NCBI RefSeq assembly: GCF_030252185.1
Contig: NZ_CP126970.1
Location: 868,001 to 932,000, forward strand
Reading direction: 5' to 3'
Source of the DNA: Corynebacterium suedekumii
Lineage (GTDB): Bacteria; Actinomycetota; Actinomycetes; Mycobacteriales; Mycobacteriaceae
Length of the DNA stretch: 64,000 bases
Under the pieces are notes generated by a model. It saw only the letters and a list, made by a program, of their open reading frames with translations. It had not been told where the DNA came from and made no database searches. Positions within the stretch are counted from its first letter, which is position 1, and every line of letters begins with the position of its first letter. This document shows, piece after piece, positions 34,472 through 42,955 of the stretch. A program made the translations under genes and the position numbers.

Positions 34472-35268
34472 CAGAAGGACTCGGACTCGGCGGGGAAGGA
34501 GGCGTCCTCGACGTCGGCCTTGTAGGCGCGGGCGGCGTCGAGAAGCACGGAGCCGAGGTCGGCGTAGCGGCGCACGAATGACGGGGTCTTGCCCCGACCG
34601 AGGCCGAAGGCGTCGGTCCACACCAGCACCTGGCCGTCGGTGGCGTTGCCGGCGCCGATGCCGATGGTGACGATGTCCAGCTCGGCGGTGACCTGGGCGG
34701 CGACGTCCGCGGGGATCATCTCCAGGACCACCGCGAAGGCGCCGGCCTCGGCGACCGCGCGGGCGTCGGCACGCAGCTTCTCCGCGGCCCCGCCCCGGCC
34801 CTGGACCACGTAACCGCCGAGGGTGTGCTCGGACTGCGGGGTGAAGCCGATGTGGCCCACGACCGGGATGCCGGCGTCGACGAGCGTGCGGATCGTGTCC
34901 GCGACCTCGACGCCGCCCTCGAGTTTGACGCCGTGGACGCCGGTCTCCTTCATGAAGCGCACCGCCGTCGCCAGCGCCTGGGCCGGACCCTCCTCGTAGG
35001 TGCCGAAGGGCAGGTCGGCGACGACGAAGGCGCGCTCCACGGCCCCGGCGACCGCCCGCGACATCGAGAGCATCTCGTCGGTGGTGATCGACAGCGTCGA
35101 CGCCTGACCCAGCACCACGTTCGCGGCGGAGTCGCCGACGAGCAGCAGGTCGATCCCCGCCTCGTCGAAGATGGCCGCCGTCAGGGCATCATAGCTGGTG
35201 AGGCAGGAGATCTTCCGCCCCTCGGCCTTGGCCTGGGCGAAGTGTCGGGTGCGCATCCGGGCTGACAT
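34471..35268 (-). CDS. panB: 3-methyl-2-oxobutanoate hydroxymethyltransferase
   Basis: A 265-residue TIM-barrel enzyme making ketopantoate. [19 protein letters not shown] and GHIGFTPQS are family signatures with metal-binding Asp and Glu residues. The start is backed by a TATACT -10 (35277-35282, minus strand) 8 bases upstream. First gene of panBC. Confidence 0.95.
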   Translation of the reverse strand: MSARMRTRHFAQAKAEGRKISCLTSYDALTAAIFDEAGIDLLLVGDSAANVVLGQASTLSITTDEMLSMSRAVAGAVERAFVVADLPFGTYEEGPAQALATAVRFMKETGVHGVKLEGGVEVADTIRTLVDAGIPVVGHIGFTPQSEHTLGGYVVQGRGGAAEKLRADARAVAEAGAFAVVLEMIPADVAAQVTAELDIVTIGIGAGNATDGQVLVWTDAFGLGRGKTPSFVRRYADLGSVLLDAARAYKADVEDASFPAESESF

Positions 35269-35285
35269 GGCTCAAGAGTATAGGT

Positions 35286-36359
35286 CTAGTGTGATCCGAC
35301 CGACACCAGGCCGAGGGGTTCGCGCAGCAGCTGGTCGAGCGCGACAGCCCGGGCGATGGCGCGGACGATCTCCCGGTGGGTGGGGATCATGCGCAGTTCC
35401 ACCCCGGTCCCGCCCAGCCGGTTGCGGACCTCGCCGGCGAAGAGTTTCGGGGCGGCCGGATCGTCGATGAAGGCGGAGCCGGCGACGACGATGGTGGCGG
35501 GCCGGTGCTCCTGGGCCAGGTTGGCGGCGAGTGTGCCCAGGCGGCGGGCGCGGTCATCGAGCAGTGGGCGGGCGTCGTCGACGAGGACGGCCTCGGAGAG
35601 GGACTCGAAGCGCCCCTGCAGGACGCCGGCGGTGCTGAGCTCCTCCGCGGACGGCGGCAGCGCGATCTGGGCGACACCGTCGTCGTCGGCGATGGCGGCG
35701 CCGAGGGAGTCGTCGGCGAACAGCGCCATCGTCGCCGGTGAACCGGCGGGCAGGTCCGCGGACTGGATCTCGGAGCCGAGGATCGCGGGCACCGCCGCGG
35801 ACACGACGACGGGGACGGAGAACTGGTAGCGCAGCCGCTCGGCGACGTCGACACCGTGCCAGCCGAGGTTCGGCGCGTCGACGACACCGTCACCGCTCAC
35901 CCGCCCCGACGTGGTCACCCCGACGGACACCAGGGGTCGGTCGAGGCCCGCGGTGAGTCGGTTGAGTCCCGCCATGACGTGCTCGATGAAGTCGCTTTCC
36001 GACAGCCGCGCCACCGGCGTCGGCACATCCGCGTCGCGGATGGTGCGCCCCCGGGCGTCGAAAAGCCCGATGTAGGTGGTGGAGGTGCCCACGGCGATGC
36101 CGGCGAGCACCCACGGCCCCGGCGCGAGCTCCAGGGGGATGGTGGGGCGGCCCCGGCCCTGGGAACGGGTGAGGTCGGTGCGCTGGTGGACCAGGCCGGC
36201 GTCGATGAGCGAGGAGACCGCGCGGGTGATCGTCGGCTGCGACAGGCCGGTGGCGTCGACGAGTTCGCTGCGGGTGACGGTCTGCTGCTGACGGATGAGA
36301 TGCAGGCACTTCGCCGCGGGGGTGCGCGGTCGGGAGAAGACGGTGCCTGCGGTGGTCAT
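35286..36359 (-). CDS. ROK-family transcriptional regulator
   Basis: A 357-residue protein with an N-terminal winged HTH (TRSELVDATGLSQPTITRAVSSLIDAGL) and a C-terminal ROK-like domain (LAGIAVGTSTTYIGLFD). The zinc-binding CxCGxxGC motif of ROK kinases is absent, so it is a regulator rather than a kinase. An in-frame ATG at 36374 is an alternative start. A palindrome at 36376-36395 lies just upstream. It follows the MFS gene on the same strand. Confidence 0.82.
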   Translation of the reverse strand: MTTAGTVFSRPRTPAAKCLHLIRQQQTVTRSELVDATGLSQPTITRAVSSLIDAGLVHQRTDLTRSQGRGRPTIPLELAPGPWVLAGIAVGTSTTYIGLFDARGRTIRDADVPTPVARLSESDFIEHVMAGLNRLTAGLDRPLVSVGVTTSGRVSGDGVVDAPNLGWHGVDVAERLRYQFSVPVVVSAAVPAILGSEIQSADLPAGSPATMALFADDSLGAAIADDDGVAQIALPPSAEELSTAGVLQGRFESLSEAVLVDDARPLLDDRARRLGTLAANLAQEHRPATIVVAGSAFIDDPAAPKLFAGEVRNRLGGTGVELRMIPTHREIVRAIARAVALDQLLREPLGLVSVGSH

Positions 36360-36375
36360 GGGATGATCATACATG

Positions 36376-36395
36376 ATTAGACCGCACAGTCTAAT
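36376..36395. promoter_or_regulatory. Candidate operator of the ROK regulator
   Basis: ATTAGAC and GTCTAAT are 7-bp perfect inverted arms around six bases. The site lies in the 59-bp gap between the MFS stop and the ROK start. A further TAGAC is found nearby at 36410-36414. Autoregulation is the simplest reading. Confidence 0.5.
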
Positions 36396-36418
36396 GTGGA
36401 CCTCTGAATCTAGACAGA

Positions 36419-37711
36419 TCAGTTCGTCGGGGCGGTGGAGTCGACCGTGTCCGGCCCGGGCCGGGTATACCGGCTGAACGACGGCACCACCAGCGCGCAC
36501 ACCGCCGTCCCCACGACGACCAGCACGCCACCGATGAGCGTGGCCATGCCCACACCGAACGGCCCCGCCGCCCACCCGTGCAGGACATCCGCCAACCGCG
36601 GCCCGCCGACCACCACGACGATGTACACGCCTTGGATCCGGCCCTGCACATGCTCCGCCGCCGACTGCTGCAGAATCGCCGTGCGCAACGACGCCGAGAA
36701 CATGTCCGCCGCCCCACCCACGACGAGCATGAGCACCACCAACCAGGCGAAGATCGTCACCGTCCCCGGGCTGAGCATGACACCCAGGCCCGCCACCACG
36801 ACCGCCGCGCCCCAGACGACGATGCACACCATCACCGCCAGGCCCTGCCGCACCACCCGGGACACCCACCCCGACAACACACCGCCGAGCACCGCACCCA
36901 CCGCCATGGAGGAATAGAGGAGAGCGAGCATGATGCCCGGCTCCGTCTCCCCGAACCGGTCCGCCGCGATCTCCGGATACAACGCCCGCGGCATGCCGAA
37001 CACCATCGCGATGAGATCCAGCAGCATCGCCACCAGCAGGATCGGCTGACCCCACAGGTACCGCAGGCCGTCCACCACCGAGTGCACGCCCGCCTTCTGC
37101 CCGACCTCCTTCGGCGCCAGCGCCGGCAGGGCCAGCACCGCCCCGAGCGTGGGCAGCAGGAGCAGCGCGTCGAGGAAGTACAGCCACGAGAAACCGATGA
37201 ACGGGATGAGTGCACCCGCGACCAGCGGGCCGACGATCGCACCGGCCTGCATGAGCATCATGTTGAGGCTCGCACCCGCCGGCAGCTGATCCAGCGGCAG
37301 GATCGCCCGGTTCACCGCCGTCCGCGTCGGCTGGTTGACCGCGAAGAACGCCTGCTGCAGCGAGAAGGTCCACAACAACCACCACACGTTCGTGTTGCCC
37401 GACCACGTCAACGCCCAGAACATCACGGCCGTGAGGATCATCCCCAGGGTCGAACCGACGAGGACGAGCCGCTTGTCCAGGCTGTCCGCGATCGACCCGC
37501 CGTAAAGGCCGAAGATGATGAGCGGGACCAGCCCGAACAGGCCCGTCAGCCCGACATACGCACTGGAACCGGTGAGCGTGTAGATCTGCGCCGGCACCGC
37601 CACGACCGTGAGCTGCGCCCCGATCGTCGTCGCGATGTTCGCCGTCCACAACCGGCGGTAGGCCGGTACCTGCAGCGGTCGGGTGTCGGCGAAGAGATCA
37701 CGGAAGCTCAC
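36419..37711 (-). CDS. MFS exporter (EntS-like MFS_3)
   Basis: A 430-residue transporter with 12 predicted membrane segments. YRRLWTANIATTIGAQLTVVAVPAQIY (in part: FRxLW-like start) and GLYGGSIADSLDKR after helix 2 are typical of MFS_3 drug or siderophore exporters. The GTG start has TACGAT (37719-37724) 8 bases before it on this strand. Its substrate is unknown; the ROK gene downstream may regulate it. Confidence 0.82.
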   Translation of the reverse strand: MSFRDLFADTRPLQVPAYRRLWTANIATTIGAQLTVVAVPAQIYTLTGSSAYVGLTGLFGLVPLIIFGLYGGSIADSLDKRLVLVGSTLGMILTAVMFWALTWSGNTNVWWLLWTFSLQQAFFAVNQPTRTAVNRAILPLDQLPAGASLNMMLMQAGAIVGPLVAGALIPFIGFSWLYFLDALLLLPTLGAVLALPALAPKEVGQKAGVHSVVDGLRYLWGQPILLVAMLLDLIAMVFGMPRALYPEIAADRFGETEPGIMLALLYSSMAVGAVLGGVLSGWVSRVVRQGLAVMVCIVVWGAAVVVAGLGVMLSPGTVTIFAWLVVLMLVVGGAADMFSASLRTAILQQSAAEHVQGRIQGVYIVVVVGGPRLADVLHGWAAGPFGVGMATLIGGVLVVVGTAVCALVVPSFSRYTRPGPDTVDSTAPTN

Positions 37712-37745
37712 GAACGGAGATCGTAGCCCTACGGCCCGTCCGTGA

Positions 37746-38192
37746 TCACACGAACGCGATGATCACCGCGTCGCCGCGGTCGGCGGCCGCGCGGAAGAAC
37801 TCGGTGAGACGGGTGACGGCAGCGGCGATGTCACCGTCGGAGACCTCGCCGAAACTCTCCTCCAGGACGAGGCCGCCGGTCTCCTCCACGGTCGCCGGGT
37901 CGGTGTCCGCCAGTGCGTCGGCGAGCATGGTCACCTGCATGTCGGCGAGGGCATGGACCGGCGGGTGATGGCGCCACATCTCACCGCCACTGAGCGCCGG
38001 GGCGGCGGGCGTGTTGTTCAGGCCCGCCTGCAGTCCGACCCAGGTGAGGTCGGTGCCGAGGCGCAGGGTGGGGTACTCGTCGGCGTCGAGAAGCTCGAGG
38101 GTGCGGTCGACGCGCTGCGGTGAGGACATCAGGCGGAGGTGCTCGTCGGCGGGGACGGCGAGGACATGAGGCACGGGGGTGGAAGTGGTCAC
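37746..38192 (-). CDS. DUF1877-like small protein
   Basis: A 148-residue cytoplasmic protein. LRLGTDLTWVGLQAGLNN in the middle and a C-terminal DRGDAVIIAFV strand resemble YfbM/DUF1877 proteins. GTG start 1 base after the sirtuin stop, so it is in an operon with cobB. Function unknown. Confidence 0.55.
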   Translation of the reverse strand: MTTSTPVPHVLAVPADEHLRLMSSPQRVDRTLELLDADEYPTLRLGTDLTWVGLQAGLNNTPAAPALSGGEMWRHHPPVHALADMQVTMLADALADTDPATVEETGGLVLEESFGEVSDGDIAAAVTRLTEFFRAAADRGDAVIIAFV

Positions 38193-38193
38193 G

Positions 38194-38955
38194 TCACCCC
38201 AGAGTAAGGCCCAGCACCAGTTCCGGCAGCCCCCGGGCCGCGGTCGTGCGCCAGGACACATCGGCGAAGCGGGTGAGCTCGGTCGGTTCGGGGGAGATCT
38301 CGATGACCGGGGTGCCGCGCTGGACGGCGAGCAGGGGCAGGGCGGCGGCCGGCTGCACGACACCGGAGGTGCCCACGATGATGACGAGGTCGGCGGACTC
38401 CATGCGGGCCTCCGCACGCGCCCACGCCTTCTCCGGCAGCGCCTCCCCGAACCACACCACGCCGGGACGGATGAGGTTGCCGCAAAGCGGGCACTCCGGG
38501 GGTGCGAGCCGGTCGACGGGCTCGGCGGGGAACTCGACCTGCCCGCGCCAGGGGCGGGAACAGATGGTGCAGCGGTAGTCGAACAGGGAACCGTGCAGGT
38601 GGACCACGTCCTCCGCGCCGCCGCGTTCGTGCAGGTCGTCGATGTTCTGGGTGGTCACCGTCACCGTCGTGTCCGGCAGCCCGGCCCACTCGGCGATCGC
38701 GCGGTGCCCGGCGTTGGGTTCGACCTGCCGGCACTTCTGGGCGCGCCACAGGTACCAGGCCCACATCGGTTCGGGGTCACGCGCCCAGGAGCCTACCGAC
38801 GCCATCGCCACCGGATCCACATGCGTCCACAGGCCCGTCTGCGCATCGCGGAACGTGTCCAGCCCCGATTCGGCCGACATGCCCGCACCGGTGAACACCT
38901 CGATGCGGCGGGCGTCGCGGGCCAGGCCCAGGGCGTGCGAGAAGGCGTCCTCCAT
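38194..38955 (-). CDS. cobB: Class III (SIRT5-like) protein deacylase
   Basis: A 253-residue sirtuin. GAGMSAESG (23-31) binds NAD, the catalytic His is H121 in HLHGS, and C129/C132 begin the zinc site. Y68 and R71 (WYLWR) match the Tyr-x2-Arg of SIRT5/CobB that binds succinyl or malonyl groups, so desuccinylase activity is predicted beside deacetylation. It differs from the sirtuin at 11447, which lacks this pair. Confidence 0.88.
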   Translation of the reverse strand: MEDAFSHALGLARDARRIEVFTGAGMSAESGLDTFRDAQTGLWTHVDPVAMASVGSWARDPEPMWAWYLWRAQKCRQVEPNAGHRAIAEWAGLPDTTVTVTTQNIDDLHERGGAEDVVHLHGSLFDYRCTICSRPWRGQVEFPAEPVDRLAPPECPLCGNLIRPGVVWFGEALPEKAWARAEARMESADLVIIVGTSGVVQPAAALPLLAVQRGTPVIEISPEPTELTRFADVSWRTTAARGLPELVLGLTLG

Positions 38956-38981
38956 GGGGCCCAGGCTATAGAATCCGGGCC

Positions 38982-39602
38982 ATGGATTCCGTCGCGCCGG
39001 GGCACATCACATCGGTGGCCGTCTACTGTGGCTCCTCCCACGGGGCCCGTTCCTCCTATACCCGGGCGGCGCGGGAGATGGGCGCCGGACTGGCGGCCCG
39101 GGGCCTGCGCCTCATCTACGGCGGTGGTGCGGTGGGGCTCATGGGGGAGGTGGCGAGCGCGGTCGTCGAGAAGCAGGGGGCGGTGACCGGCGTCATCCCC
39201 AAGCAGCTGCTCGACCTCGAACTCGCCCACCCCGGCGTCACCGACCTCGAGGTCGTGGACACCATGGCGCAACGCAAGACCCGCATGGAACAGCTTGCCG
39301 ACGCCTTCGTGGCCCTGCCCGGCGGCGCCGGCACCCTGGAGGAACTCTTCGAGGTCCTCACCATGCAGCAGCTCGGCCACATCCGCGGCCCCGTCGCCCT
39401 GTGCAACACCGACGACTTCTGGGACCCCCAGGTGGCCATGCTCGAACGCGCCACCGCGGAGGGCTTCCTCCAACCCAAGTACGTCGAGTCGCTCATCGTG
39501 GAGAATTCCCCGGCGGACGTCCTCGACGCCTTCGCCACCTGGAGCGCACCCGGCGGAAAGTGGGAACCGGGCAACGTCCCCGGCTACACTGACCTGTCAT
39601 GA
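38982..39602 (+). CDS. LOG-family nucleoside 5'-monophosphate phosphoribohydrolase
   Basis: A 206-residue Rossmann-fold protein with the PGGAGTLEE motif (113-121), YGGGAVGLMG and the R-K-x-R/M pair after MAQ. The family hydrolyses cytokinin riboside monophosphates or AMP-like nucleotides. TAGAAT (38969-38974) 7 bases before the ATG implies leaderless transcription. It overlaps the following gene by ATGA. Confidence 0.88.
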   Translation: MDSVAPGHITSVAVYCGSSHGARSSYTRAAREMGAGLAARGLRLIYGGGAVGLMGEVASAVVEKQGAVTGVIPKQLLDLELAHPGVTDLEVVDTMAQRKTRMEQLADAFVALPGGAGTLEELFEVLTMQQLGHIRGPVALCNTDDFWDPQVAMLERATAEGFLQPKYVESLIVENSPADVLDAFATWSAPGGKWEPGNVPGYTDLS

Positions 39603-41308
39603 GTTCCGAGACCGCTGTGACCTCAGCGAATTCGACGGCGAATTCCACCGACCTGGACACCGAACCGCGTACTCCGTCGCTGCTGGACGCCTCCTGCGAG
39701 GGATTCGTCTACGACCTCGCGGCCCTGAGCCCCACCGACGCCACCGCCTGGGGCATCCCCGGCCACGACGGCGAACTGCAGGACTTCTCCCCCGACTACT
39801 GGGGTGCCGTCGCCGACCGCACCCGCGAGATGATCGCCGACGTCGACGCCTTCGACGACGGCACCGACGAATCCGATGACGAGGACGACTTCGACGAGGT
39901 CGACCACGTCACCGCCGCCGTCCTCCGCGACCGCCTCTGCCTCGACCTGGACCTGCACCACCACGGTGAGAACCTCGCGATGCTCAACAACATCGCCTCC
40001 CCCGTCCAGACGATCCGCGACACCCTCATCCTCATGCCCTCGGACACCCCCGAGCAGATCGACGCCATCCGCTCCCGCCTGTCCAAGGTCGAGGCCGCCC
40101 TCGCCGGCTACCGCGAATCCCTCTCCGAGGCCTCCGGCCACGGCCACGTCGCCCCCCTGCGCCAGATCGACGAACTGACCTCCCAGTGCGGTGACCTCGC
40201 CGACTCCAACTCCCTCCTGGACAGCCTCGGCGTCGACCCCGACTCCGCCGAGGTCCATTCCGCCAAGCAGGCCTTCGCCGACATGGCCGACTGGCTCTCC
40301 GAGCAGCTGGCCACCCACGCCCCCCGCGAGGACGCCGTCGGCCGCGAGCGCTACCAGCGCTTCTCCCACCTCTTCGTCGGCGACACCGTCGACCTCGACG
40401 AGGCCTACTCCTGGGGACTCGAGCGCCTCCGCGAGATCACCGCCGAGCAGCAGGCCATCGCCCGCCAGCTCTACGGCGAGGACACCACCCCGCGCAAGGC
40501 CTTCCGCAAGCTCGACGCCGAGGAGCGCTACACCCTCCACGGCACCGACGAACTCATCGAATGGATGCAGGAGACCGCCGACCGCGCCGTCGCCGACCTC
40601 CACGGCAGCGCCTTCGACATCCCGGAACAGGTCCGCACCATCGAGTGCCGGATCGACCCGGCCGGCACCGGCGGCATCTTCTACACCCCGCCGTCCGACG
40701 ACTTCACCCGCCCGGGCCGCATGTGGTGGTCCGTGCCCAAGGCGCAGGACACCTTCCACACCTGGCAGGAACTGACCACCGTCTTCCACGAGGGAGTCCC
40801 CGGCCACCACCTGCAGATCGGCCAGACCCTCGTCGAGCGCGACAAGCTCAACCTCTGGCGCCGCGTCGCCTGCTGGAACTCCGGCCACGGTGAGGGTTGG
40901 GCCCTCTACGCCGAGCAGCTCATGGCCGAACTCGGCTACCACGAGGACCCGGGCACCCGCATGGGGCTTCTCGACGCCCAGCGGCTCCGCGCCGCCCGCG
41001 TCGTCCTCGACATCGGCGTCCACCTGGGCAAGAAGGTGCCCGAGGGCACCGGCATCTGGGACGCCTCCTACGCCAAGTCCTTCCTCCGGGAGAACTCCGC
41101 CATGGACGAGGCCAACCTGCGTTTCGAGCTCAACCGCTACCTCGGCTGGCCCGGCCAGGCCCCCTCCTACGCCCTCGGCCAGCGGCTGTGGCAGCAGACC
41201 CGCGACGAGGCCGTCGCGCAGGGCCAGTCCGTCCGCGACTTCCACCGCCGCGCGCTCTCCCTCGGCTCGATCCCGATGTCGATCCTGCGCCAGCAGGTCC
41301 TCGACTGA
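39599..41308 (+). CDS. DUF885 metallopeptidase-like protein
   Basis: A 569-residue protein. FHEGVPGHHLQ (396-406) gives the HExxxxHH zinc site with H397, E398, H403. Most of the protein is helical, with an acidic N-terminus. The family looks like a thermolysin-clan peptidase or dipeptidase; no signal peptide is seen. Its start overlaps the LOG gene stop. Confidence 0.85.
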   Translation: MSSETAVTSANSTANSTDLDTEPRTPSLLDASCEGFVYDLAALSPTDATAWGIPGHDGELQDFSPDYWGAVADRTREMIADVDAFDDGTDESDDEDDFDEVDHVTAAVLRDRLCLDLDLHHHGENLAMLNNIASPVQTIRDTLILMPSDTPEQIDAIRSRLSKVEAALAGYRESLSEASGHGHVAPLRQIDELTSQCGDLADSNSLLDSLGVDPDSAEVHSAKQAFADMADWLSEQLATHAPREDAVGRERYQRFSHLFVGDTVDLDEAYSWGLERLREITAEQQAIARQLYGEDTTPRKAFRKLDAEERYTLHGTDELIEWMQETADRAVADLHGSAFDIPEQVRTIECRIDPAGTGGIFYTPPSDDFTRPGRMWWSVPKAQDTFHTWQELTTVFHEGVPGHHLQIGQTLVERDKLNLWRRVACWNSGHGEGWALYAEQLMAELGYHEDPGTRMGLLDAQRLRAARVVLDIGVHLGKKVPEGTGIWDASYAKSFLRENSAMDEANLRFELNRYLGWPGQAPSYALGQRLWQQTRDEAVAQGQSVRDFHRRALSLGSIPMSILRQQVLD

Positions 41309-41330
41309 CTGTTCGGCCGCAGACCAGCTC

Positions 41331-41386
41331 CAGCGTCTGACACCGGGCCCGGTTTTCCGTGATTGTGGCCCCGGTGTCAGACGCTG
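41331..41386. repeat. Palindromic repeat element, copy C1
   Basis: Perfect 16-bp arms CAGCGTCTGACACCGG (41331-41346) and CCGGTGTCAGACGCTG (41371-41386), separated by exactly 24 bases. It starts 22 bases after the DUF885 stop. No T-run follows either arm. Confidence 0.9.
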
Positions 41387-41435
41387 TTGCTGATTCTGGG
41401 TGGCGGGCCCGTATGGATCGGCGGAATCCGCACTG

Positions 41436-41487
41436 ACGTCTGACACGGGGCCAGGATTCAGGCGGATTCGGCTCCGGTGTCAGACGT
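41436..41487. repeat. Palindromic repeat element, copy C2
   Basis: Left arm 41436-41449 and right arm CCGGTGTCAGACGT (41474-41487) with one mismatch and a 24-base spacer. It is 49 bases from copy C1 and just before the end of the DUF559-like gene. Confidence 0.88.
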
Positions 41488-41503
41488 GGCTGCTGGTTGA
41501 CGG

Positions 41504-42454
41504 TCAGAAGAACGGTGGATCATCGACCGAGGCGGGCCATCCCTGGGCGGGGTGCCATGCCCGGTGCCACGACCACGGCGGAGCCACCTCGAAGTCCAGC
41601 AGCCCCGGCCCCGTGGGGAGGGCGCCGAGGCCCCGCCGCCAGCGCAGAGTGTCGATGATCTGCTGGACCACCTCTCCCAGGTGCCAGAAGATGCATTCGC
41701 CGGTGTAGTGCAGGACGACCCAGCCGCGTCGGGCACCGTCGTTCGCCTTCCACCGGTCCCTGGTGAAGGTCTGTTCGCCGCCACCGGGCCCGTGATGGAG
41801 GTAGCTGTCGATCTCGATGAGCACCCGCTCCCGGAGGATGGCTCCGTCCCAGTGGTAGTGGCCGAGCCGGTAGTTCTGCTCCACGTCCACGCCCCGTTTC
41901 TTCAGCTGGCGGAACAGTTTTCGTTCCGTCTCACTGTCAGCGAACAGGGACGCCGCGGCCAGGGCGTCCCGGAGAGTTGAACTCACCCGGCCGAGATCTG
42001 CGAGGTCAGCGTCGAGAGCGGCACGTCCATGGCGCCCCGCGTAGTGGCGCTCAAGGAAATCGCTGGTCTCGGCGGGGTGTGTGTCGGCGAGCCCGGCTGC
42101 GGCCGCCAGGGGTGAGACGACCCGGAGGCCGTCGAGGGAGCGGTGGTGCAGGTTCCGGACCTGCCGCACGGTGAGCAGGGCCGTGGAGCGGTAGTCGCCG
42201 GGTCGGGCGACGAGGCCGTGGGCCGGGGTGGTGATGGGGGCGGCGTCGTGAAGCTGGCGGGCGGTGGGCCCGCTGAACACCAGGTGGGGCCGCTTCTCGG
42301 CGAGCGCCGCCAGCAGTAGATGCCCGGTCGGTGGCTCGGTGCAGTAGACGTCCGGTTCGACGCGGTGCAGTGTGCCCGCTGTCAGGCGTGCGTCGCGGTG
42401 GTGGCGTGTGATGCCGAGAGCGACCAGATCACGGCCGCGCAGAATCGTCCCCAT
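41504..42454 (-). CDS. DUF559/Vsr-like nuclease with AbiEi-type N-terminus
   Basis: A 316-residue protein. The N-terminal 170 residues resemble the AbiEi/type IV antitoxin helical region (short HTH-like start ITRHHRDARLTAGTLHRVEPDVY). The C-terminal half (about 190-290: RKLFRQLKKRGV, VLIEIDSYLHH, WVVLHYTGE) fits the DUF559/Vsr endonuclease-like fold with the E-x-D pair in IEID. This fusion is widespread in actinobacteria with no defined role. It is bracketed by palindromic repeats C1/C2 and D. Confidence 0.7.
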   Translation of the reverse strand: MGTILRGRDLVALGITRHHRDARLTAGTLHRVEPDVYCTEPPTGHLLLAALAEKRPHLVFSGPTARQLHDAAPITTPAHGLVARPGDYRSTALLTVRQVRNLHHRSLDGLRVVSPLAAAAGLADTHPAETSDFLERHYAGRHGRAALDADLADLGRVSSTLRDALAAASLFADSETERKLFRQLKKRGVDVEQNYRLGHYHWDGAILRERVLIEIDSYLHHGPGGGEQTFTRDRWKANDGARRGWVVLHYTGECIFWHLGEVVQQIIDTLRWRRGLGALPTGPGLLDFEVAPPWSWHRAWHPAQGWPASVDDPPFF

Positions 42455-42526
42455 GGTGTCCCCCCAGTTGGTTGGGGGTGACGTTACCTCCGGCGGCGGG
42501 GCTCCGCGACCCGGGAGTGGCAGCAG

Positions 42527-42577
42527 CGTCTGACACCGAGGGGCGAATCCGCCTGAATTCGGCTCCGGTGTCAGACG
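42527..42577. repeat. Palindromic repeat element, copy D
   Basis: Arms CGTCTGACACCG (42527-42538) and CGGTGTCAGACG (42566-42577), with a spacer of about 25 bases when the outer stem is aligned as in the other copies. It lies between the DUF559-like gene and the divergent YCII gene. Confidence 0.85.
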
Positions 42578-42607
42578 TCGCTGCTGATCCGCCACTAGGA
42601 TTCGACC

Positions 42608-42955
42608 ATGACCCAGTTCATGCTGTCCGTGTTCCATGATCCCGGTGTCCACGATGCCGGGGCCGCTTACCAGTCCGACGAGGAGATGCAGGCCGCCTTC
42701 GCCGCGGTTGACGCATTCAACCAGGAACTCCAGAGCAACGACCAGCTGGTGTTCGCCTGTGGTCTCCTGCCGCCGGAGTCGGCGACGGTCGTTGACGCCG
42801 AGGGCGGGCAGACCCCGCCGCCCGCTGACCGGGGTCGCCAGCTCGGCGGGTTCTGGATTGTCGAGGTCGCCGACCATGAGTCCGCGGTCACCCTGGCCGC
42901 GCGGGCGGCAGCCGCCTGCGGGCAGCTGGTGGAGGCCCGCCAGCTCCAGGGTTAG
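42608..42955 (+). CDS. YCII-related domain protein
   Basis: A 115-residue YCII/DGPF-like protein: MLSVFHDPG start, GLLPPESATVV loop and GGFWIVEVADHESAVTLAA. Such proteins fold like ferredoxin-type dimeric barrels; function unknown, often near sigma factors. TAGGAT (42596-42601) lies 6 bases before the ATG. It ends in a TTAG shared with pirin. Confidence 0.8.
   Translation: MTQFMLSVFHDPGVHDAGAAYQSDEEMQAAFAAVDAFNQELQSNDQLVFACGLLPPESATVVDAEGGQTPPPADRGRQLGGFWIVEVADHESAVTLAARAAAACGQLVEARQLQG

Noticed and set aside
39623..41446. 607-codon antisense frame opposite the DUF885 gene
   Set aside because: Shadow of GC-rich codons; repetitive Val/Gly/Asp with no fold pattern.
41331..41487. Palindromes C1 and C2 as rho-independent terminators
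   Set aside because: Stems are strong but the spacer of 24 bases is too long for a normal terminator loop and no T-run follows; other copies lie upstream of genes.
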